A DNA stretch of 17,774 bases from an uncultured Actinomyces sp. GTDB taxonomy: Bacteria > Actinomycetota > Actinomycetes > Actinomycetales > Actinomycetaceae. The notes beneath the pieces are model-generated. The model was not told where the DNA came from, did not search any database, and saw nothing but the letters and a program-made list of their open reading frames with translations. Of this stretch, positions 13,584 through 17,774 are shown piece by piece; position 1 is the stretch's first letter; every line of letters starts with the position of its first letter. The DNA lies in assembly GCA_900556405.1 (NCBI GenBank), contig USPB01000009.1, positions 1 through 17,774 of the forward strand. Direction: 5' to 3'. Made by a program: the position numbers and the translations under genes.

Positions 13584-13594
13584 GGGCTTCAGGC
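13562..13594 (+). promoter_or_regulatory. dnaB leader hairpin with a DnaA-box-like loop
   Basis: GCCTGAAGGCCCT (13562-13574) pairs with AGGGCTTCAGGC (13583-13594), a 12-bp stem with one bulged G. The 8-nt loop, with the first stem base, reads CTATCCACA. A TANNNT candidate -10 (TAGTCT, 13554-13559) just upstream would put this hairpin at the 5' end of the dnaB mRNA, about 67 nt before the start codon. It may act as an attenuator, a stabilising 5' stem, or a cruciform. Confidence 0.5.
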
Positions 13595-13661
13595 CGCGCT
13601 CGCGGCACTCAGCCCTGCCCCGGCCTCGTCCCTACACGCCCGCGGACCCGAAAGGATCACG

Positions 13662-15014
13662 ATGTCCGACGACCAATTCGACCGCGTCCCCCCACAGGAC
13701 ATCGACGCGGAGATGAGCGTCCTCGGATCGATGATGCTGACGACCGAAGCCGCCAACGTCGTCTCCGAAATGCTGCGCGGGCAGGACTTCTATCAGCCCA
13801 GCCACGAGACCATCTTCGACACCATCGTCGAACTCAACGGCCGCGCCGAACCCGCCGACGCGATCACCGTCGCCGGCGAACTCAAGCGCGCAGGCCTCCT
13901 GTCGAAGGTCGGCGGCGCCGCCTACCTGCACACCCTCATCGCCTCCGTGCCCACCGCCGCGAACGCCGCCTACTACGCGCGCATCGTGCGCGAGCGGGCC
14001 ATCATGCGCCGCCTCGTCACCGCGGGCACGCGCGTCGTCCAGCTCGGCTACGCGGACGCCGGCGGCGACGTCGACGAGATCGTCGACCAGGCCCAGGCCG
14101 AGGTCTACGCCGTCTCCGACGGGCGCGAAACCACCGACTACGTGTCCATGACGCAGATGAGCTCCGACATCCTCAACGCTCTCGAAGACATCGAGAAGAA
14201 CCAGGGCAAGCTCAACGGCGTGCCCACCGGCTTCACCGACCTCGACGAACTTACCCAGGGCCTGCACGGCGGCCAGATGATCATCGTCGCCGCCCGACCC
14301 GCCATGGGTAAGTCCACACTCGCCCTGGATTTTTGCCGCTCCGCGTCCATGAAGCACGGCATCACGTCGCTGATCTTCTCGCTGGAAATGAGCTCGCAGG
14401 AAATCGCGATGCGCATGCTCTCCGCCGAATCCGGCGTGCGCCTGTCCAAGATGCAGGCCGGCAAGATGAGCGACGTCGACTGGCGTAAGGTCGCCGAAAC
14501 CACGTCCCGCATGAGCGAAGCGCCCCTGTACGTCGACGACTCCGCGAACATCACGATCTCGGAGATCCGCTCGAAGTGCCGCCGCCTCAAGCAGCAGGAA
14601 AACCTCGGCCTCGTCGTCATCGACTACCTCCAGCTGATGACGAGCGGCCGCCAGGTCGAGTCGCGTCAGCAGGAAGTCTCCGCGATGTCGCGAAACTTGA
14701 AGCTCCTGGCCAAGGACCTCGACATTCCGGTCATCGCGGTCGCGCAGCTGAACCGTAACTCCGAGGGCCGTACCGACCGCAAGCCCATGATGAGCGACCT
14801 GCGTGAGTCCGGCTCGCTCGAGCAGGACGCGGACATCATTATTCTGCTGCACCGCCCCGACTACTACGACAAGGAAGACCGCCCCGGCGAAGCCGACATC
14901 ATCGTCGCCAAGCACCGCGCCGGCGCGACCGCGACCGTCACCGCCCTCTTCCAGGGCGACATGGCGCGCTTCGTCAACTACACGGGACGCCCCGAGCCCG
15001 GCGGCGGAGAGTAA
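13662..15014 (+). CDS. dnaB: Replicative DNA helicase DnaB
   Basis: A 450-residue hexameric helicase that unwinds the fork ahead of the replisome. The N-terminal helical domain (VPPQDIDAEMSVLGSMMLTT, about 9-28) binds primase; a linker leads to the RecA-like motor. Seen motifs are PTGFTDLDELTQGLHGGQ, Walker A ARPAMGKST (about 210-219), LIFSLEMSSQEIAMRMLSAE, Walker B LGLVVIDYLQLM (about 316-327) and SDLRESGSLEQDADIIILLH with the arginine finger region. The length is normal, and no intein is present, unlike many actinobacterial dnaB genes. AAAGGA sits 5 bases before the ATG. It is transcribed away from MATE across the DnaA-box region. Its closeness to rpsF-ssb is typical of actinobacteria. Confidence 0.97.
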   Translation: MSDDQFDRVPPQDIDAEMSVLGSMMLTTEAANVVSEMLRGQDFYQPSHETIFDTIVELNGRAEPADAITVAGELKRAGLLSKVGGAAYLHTLIASVPTAANAAYYARIVRERAIMRRLVTAGTRVVQLGYADAGGDVDEIVDQAQAEVYAVSDGRETTDYVSMTQMSSDILNALEDIEKNQGKLNGVPTGFTDLDELTQGLHGGQMIIVAARPAMGKSTLALDFCRSASMKHGITSLIFSLEMSSQEIAMRMLSAESGVRLSKMQAGKMSDVDWRKVAETTSRMSEAPLYVDDSANITISEIRSKCRRLKQQENLGLVVIDYLQLMTSGRQVESRQQEVSAMSRNLKLLAKDLDIPVIAVAQLNRNSEGRTDRKPMMSDLRESGSLEQDADIIILLHRPDYYDKEDRPGEADIIVAKHRAGATATVTALFQGDMARFVNYTGRPEPGGGE

Positions 15015-15431
15015 GGGCGGTTTGCCCGGGCCCTGGTGGTGCTTGCGGCGCCGCTGGTGTTCCGGGCGCCGCCTGATCTCCGGCCGCCGCGTGGCTGGTG
15101 TGTTTCGGCCTGGCCGCTGTGTGTGCCGGTGTGCGGCGGCCTGCCCGCGAGATCGCCACACGTGAGCCTGCGGCTCGGAGTGGTCGATCTCGAGGCCCGC
15201 CCTGGCCCCCCGAACCCTCCGGCGCCCTTCACACCAGTGGAGCCTGGTTGCTGGTTCGGCGCGTCGGCTCGTTTTCCGCCCTGGCCCTGCAGGCCCCGCG
15301 GCGGCCTCCAATCGGGCGTGCCTGTATGTGCCCTGGCCCTGCCGTCGCCCACGGCCGCCGCAGCCAGGCCCCACGTCTCGAAGCTCGCTCGTACCCTCCG
15401 GACCCTCCGGCGCCCTCCGCACCAGATTCAT
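15015..15431. other. GC-rich gene-free stretch after dnaB
   Basis: No gene is supported here: all frames give Pro/Arg-rich shadows without family resemblance. A short GGGC/GCCC stem (15015-15027) touches the dnaB stop and is at best a weak terminator. A degenerate direct repeat, ACCCTCCGGCGCCCT, occurs near 15217 and again near 15405, followed by similar CACCAG ends. Confidence 0.6.
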
Positions 15432-15546
15432 CAATTTCGCACGTAATTCCCGTGCGAATGTTTCAAGATTTGAATTGTGATCGTTGGTATTTCAACGTTT
15501 CTGAGTGTTGTTGAAAGTTCATGTAATCGAATTACGTGCGAAATTG
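15432..15546. repeat. AT-rich 115-bp element with perfect 18-bp inverted ends
   Basis: CAATTTCGCACGTAATTC (15432-15449) is the exact reverse complement of 15529-15546. The 79-bp interior is far more AT-rich than its surroundings and holds a further TTTCAAC/GTTGAAA stem (15490-15496, 15509-15515). Within the left end, TTCGCACG (15436-15443) can instead pair with CGTGCGAA (15451-15458), so two folds compete. No flanking target duplication or ORF is visible. A MITE-like element or a structured RNA is possible. Confidence 0.75.
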
Positions 15547-15595
15547 GGAGAGGGGCACGTTGGTGGGGCGAGGTGAGCGTTGGTGCGTGACTTTC

Positions 15596-16008
15596 TTCTC
15601 CCTGCTTGGTCTGGTGGTGGCGAAAGCGGTACAAAATTCTCCCTGCTGGCGCAAAATGCGCCGAAAATGGGTATTTCGGGCGAGCCGGGAGAGTTTTGTA
15701 CCGGGTGGGCCTGCTGGGGGTGTGTGCCGGGAGAGTTTTGTACCGTCACCGGCCCCGCGTGCGGTACAAAGTTCTCCCTGCTTGGTCTGGTGGTGGGAGT
15801 GAGCGCGAAAAAGTTCGCCCTGCGAGCTCAAAACGGCCCAAAATTGGCGGTTTCTGGCGTGCTGGGCGAGTTTTTTCGCGGAAATACCGTGTAGGGGCTG
15901 CGCTGGGCGAACTTTTTAGCGGAAATGCCGGTGGAGGCCCCGTGCCGGGCGAACTTTTTCGCGGGCGATCCCGCGAAGGCCCCGTGTTGGGCGAATTTTC
16001 TTGCGGTG
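15596..16008. repeat. Cluster of about ten related ~20-bp repeats forming paired stems
   Basis: Type A copies: 15628-15649 forward, 15684-15703 and 15726-15745 inverted (identical GCCGGGAGAGTTTTGTACCG), 15762-15781 forward. Type B copies: 15803-15823 forward; inverted at about 15861-15881, 15902-15922, 15944-15965 and 15986-16008, close to GGGCGAACTTTTTCGCG. Forward and inverted partners can form stems of 16 bp or more. The two segments 15628-15703 and 15803-15881 share interior motifs (CAAAA, CCnAAAAT, TTTC), so they are diverged copies of one hairpin unit. A 25-bp direct repeat links 15596-15620 to 15772-15796. No gene is supported; open frames here reflect the repeats. Confidence 0.8.
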
Positions 16009-16070
16009 GGTGGTTGTGGGCGCTCCTCGCAGGCTCGACGTGCCCGACGTACCCGGCGCGCCCGGCGGAA

Positions 16071-17021
16071 TCAGGCTTGGTGACCCGCGCGGGCCAGGCG
16101 CTTGGCGCGCACGGAGGAGACCAGCCAGTCGGCGCTCAGGCACGCCAGCGCCACCCACACGACGCCCATCGCGATCCAGCGGAATGCGGGCACGCTCTCG
16201 TGGAAGATGAACACGGCGACGAGGAGCTGCAGGGTCGGGCCCAGGTACTGCAGGAAGCCCATGGTCCCCAGGGTCAGGCCCCTTGCCGCCGAGGCGAACA
16301 TGATGAGCGGGATCATCGTCAGTGCGCCCGCGCCCACCAGGAGCGCGAGGTGAACGGGCCACGACAACCCGGAGCCGTCGGAAGACGCGATGGCGTGGAA
16401 GGACGTGGAGGACGTGGCCACCAGATACGCGTAGTAGCCGAGCAGGAAGGGCGAGACCGCCGCGGTTTCGACTGCCATGCCCGCGAGGGGGTCGACGCGC
16501 GCGGCCACGTCCTTTTTCACCAGTGAGTACAGGCCAAATGTTAGGGCGAGCGTGAGTGAGACGATGGGGACCGAGCGCTGGCCGATGACGAGGATGACGA
16601 CGGCGACAACGCCGAGGGCCAGGGCCACTTTCTGGATGGGGGTGACTCGCTCGCGCAGCACGATGAGGCCCAGAGCGATCGTGACGAGGGGGTTGATGAA
16701 GTAGCCGACCGCCGCGTCGGTTGTGTGGCCGGCGAGGACTGCGTACACGTACACCGACCAGTTGACGACGACGAGCGCGCCCGCGACCGCGAGGCGCCAC
16801 AGGGCTCCACGATCCGCGATGAGTGCGCGCACCTTCCCCAGCGACCCCGTCACAGCGAGCGCAACCACGCAGAAGAACAGGCCCCAGACCGCGCGGTGGA
16901 CGATGACCTCAACGGCACCGGCGGGGGAGAGCAGTGAGAAGTACAGGGGGAAGAAACCCCAGATCACGTAGCAGGAGACGCCGAGGGCGAGTGCGCGTGG
17001 ATCGTTCTTCTGGGTGCTCAT
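16071..17021 (-). CDS. rarD: RarD/EamA-family membrane transporter
   Basis: A 316-residue protein with about ten hydrophobic helices in two EamA repeats. It starts MSTQKNDPRALALGVSCYVI, followed by WGFFPLYFSLLSPAGAVEVI, VHRAVWGLFF, NWSVYVYAV, DAAVGYFINPLVTIALGLIV and LGTMGFLQYLGPTLQLLVAV, all characteristic of RarD. The family belongs to the drug/metabolite transporter superfamily and is annotated as a chloramphenicol-sensitivity protein; the true substrate is mostly unknown. The ATG at 17021 overlaps the hemA stop as ATGA, which decides the start against 17051 and implies coupled translation. The usual partner of such transporters is not haem synthesis, so the pairing may only be positional. 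The downstream repeat cluster begins about 60 bp after the stop. Confidence 0.93.
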   Translation of the reverse strand: MSTQKNDPRALALGVSCYVIWGFFPLYFSLLSPAGAVEVIVHRAVWGLFFCVVALAVTGSLGKVRALIADRGALWRLAVAGALVVVNWSVYVYAVLAGHTTDAAVGYFINPLVTIALGLIVLRERVTPIQKVALALGVVAVVILVIGQRSVPIVSLTLALTFGLYSLVKKDVAARVDPLAGMAVETAAVSPFLLGYYAYLVATSSTSFHAIASSDGSGLSWPVHLALLVGAGALTMIPLIMFASAARGLTLGTMGFLQYLGPTLQLLVAVFIFHESVPAFRWIAMGVVWVALACLSADWLVSSVRAKRLARAGHQA

Positions 17022-17774
17022 GCTCCCAGTGTATGAACATCGCGGGGGCAAGCGCCGACGCGAGGATCGCCGTGATCACCTGGCGAGAAAGTGTGAGAGT
17101 GCGTGTCTCCCCCCGAAACCAGGGCGGACTCGTCGATGCCGAGGACCACGCTGAGGGCCTCGAGGTAGCGTTCCTGCTGGCTCTCCTCGCCCGCCCGGCG
17201 CGCGAGCACGGTCGGGTTGTGGATGAGGCGCGCGGCCAGGTGGCGCAGTGCGCGGGCAGTGTCGTCGGTCGAGAGGGGAGCGTCGCCGAGGCGGTCGATC
17301 TCCTCCTCGACGATGCGGAAGACGCGTGAGCGCAGGTGTCGCACGACGGGGTCCATGGAGCGCGCGCCGAGGCCGCGCTCGAAGGAGGAGACCTCCTCGT
17401 CGATGATGGAGCGGGCGCGCTCAAGCGCGTCGGCATCGGCGGTCGGGACCGACGCCTGGATGGTTGGCAGGTCGATGAGCGTCACGTTCGGCAGCGAGGC
17501 GACGGAGCTTTCGGTGTCGCGCATGAGCGCAAGGTCCAGGACGACGGTGCGCCCGGAGGCTGCGGCCATGTCGCGCGTCAGGACGGGGCTTCCGAGCCCT
17601 CGGCAGGTGATGACCAGCTCGGCGCGCTCCAGCGCAGAGGGCAGGCCTGCGGCATCAACCCAGCCGATGCCTCGTCCCTGGGCGAATTCGCGGGCGCGCC
17701 CAGACGTCGAGTAGACGGACACGTCCGATGCGCCGAGCGCGTTCAGGGCGCTGACGGTCGCCCCCGCGTAGGCG
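17018..17774 (-). CDS. hemA: Glutamyl-tRNA reductase, C-terminal part (partial)
   Basis: The gene enters from the right edge; about 251 C-terminal residues are visible. They start in the NADPH-binding domain (AYAGATVSALNALGASDVSV, YSTSGRAREFAQ), continue with SALERAELVITCRGLGSPVL, and end in the dimerisation helices (LERARSIIDEEVSSFERGLG, ARSMDPVVRHLRSRVFRIVE). This enzyme reduces glutamyl-tRNA to glutamate-1-semialdehyde, the first step of tetrapyrrole synthesis by the C5 path. The catalytic Cys and the N-terminal domain lie outside the window. A GTG at 17722 is only an internal codon; the frame remains open to the edge. The C-terminus has a loosely conserved tail (SGGDTHSHTFSPGDHG). It overlaps rarD by 4 nt. 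The hemA identity is family-based and solid. Confidence 0.9.
   Translation of the reverse strand, partial: AYAGATVSALNALGASDVSVYSTSGRAREFAQGRGIGWVDAAGLPSALERAELVITCRGLGSPVLTRDMAAASGRTVVLDLALMRDTESSVASLPNVTLIDLPTIQASVPTADADALERARSIIDEEVSSFERGLGARSMDPVVRHLRSRVFRIVEEEIDRLGDAPLSTDDTARALRHLAARLIHNPTVLARRAGEESQQERYLEALSVVLGIDESALVSGGDTHSHTFSPGDHGDPRVGACPRDVHTLGA

Noticed and set aside
13632..15434. A 600-aa minus-strand frame across dnaB
   Set aside because: It is the antisense of dnaB with Val/Asp/His-rich shadow composition; dnaB itself is unmistakable.
15536..15894. Open frames with internally repeated peptides over the repeat cluster
   Set aside because: The peptides mirror DNA repeats that occur in both orientations. 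There is no convincing start or family resemblance.
15596..16008. A CRISPR array
   Set aside because: Repeats vary, change orientation, and have irregular gaps, some of them related to each other. No cas gene is present.

Overview
The window is GC-rich DNA of an actinobacterium. The gene content (bS6, SSB, DnaB, a DinF-type MATE pump, an actinobacterial-type HemA) fits Actinomycetaceae (Actinomyces/Schaalia-like), but the genus is inferred from general character, not from a marker search. About 10 kb of phage structural and early genes lie between two pieces of host chromosome.

Left flank (1-~885): the N-terminus of a zinc-dependent alcohol/polyol dehydrogenase on the minus strand faces away from a BglG/MtlR-type regulator on the plus strand. 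The regulator breaks off where phage DNA begins, inside a truncated major capsid gene. Phage block (~868-10857): nearly all genes are on the minus strand, so reading right to left the order is BRO-N/KilAC antirepressor, small zinc-finger protein, a lone plus-strand gene of unknown function, a replication-initiator-like protein carrying an HNH domain, an 83-aa protein, a zinc-ribbon/HTH protein, an array of eight palindromes next to a candidate late promoter, an HNH nuclease, a possible packaging region, terminase small and large subunits, portal (C-terminus apparently frameshifted), MuF-like head protein, scaffold, and the cut capsid gene. Integrase, lysis and tail genes are not present.

Right flank (10884-17774): ssb and rpsF (minus), a MATE efflux protein (minus), a DnaA-box-rich control region, dnaB (plus), about 1 kb of gene-free DNA with unusual inverted repeats, then rarD and the C-terminal part of hemA (minus, overlapping by 4 nt). 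The rpsR and rplI genes that normally follow ssb are missing; phage genes occupy their place. Together with the cut regulator/capsid junction, this means the window is either a rearranged, defective prophage or a chimeric assembly joined at ssb and at the capsid junction.

The most interesting non-coding signals are the 21-bp-phased palindrome array beside the candidate late promoter, helically phased DnaA boxes before dnaB, and a family of paired ~20-bp inverted repeats plus an AT-rich element with perfect 18-bp arms between dnaB and rarD.
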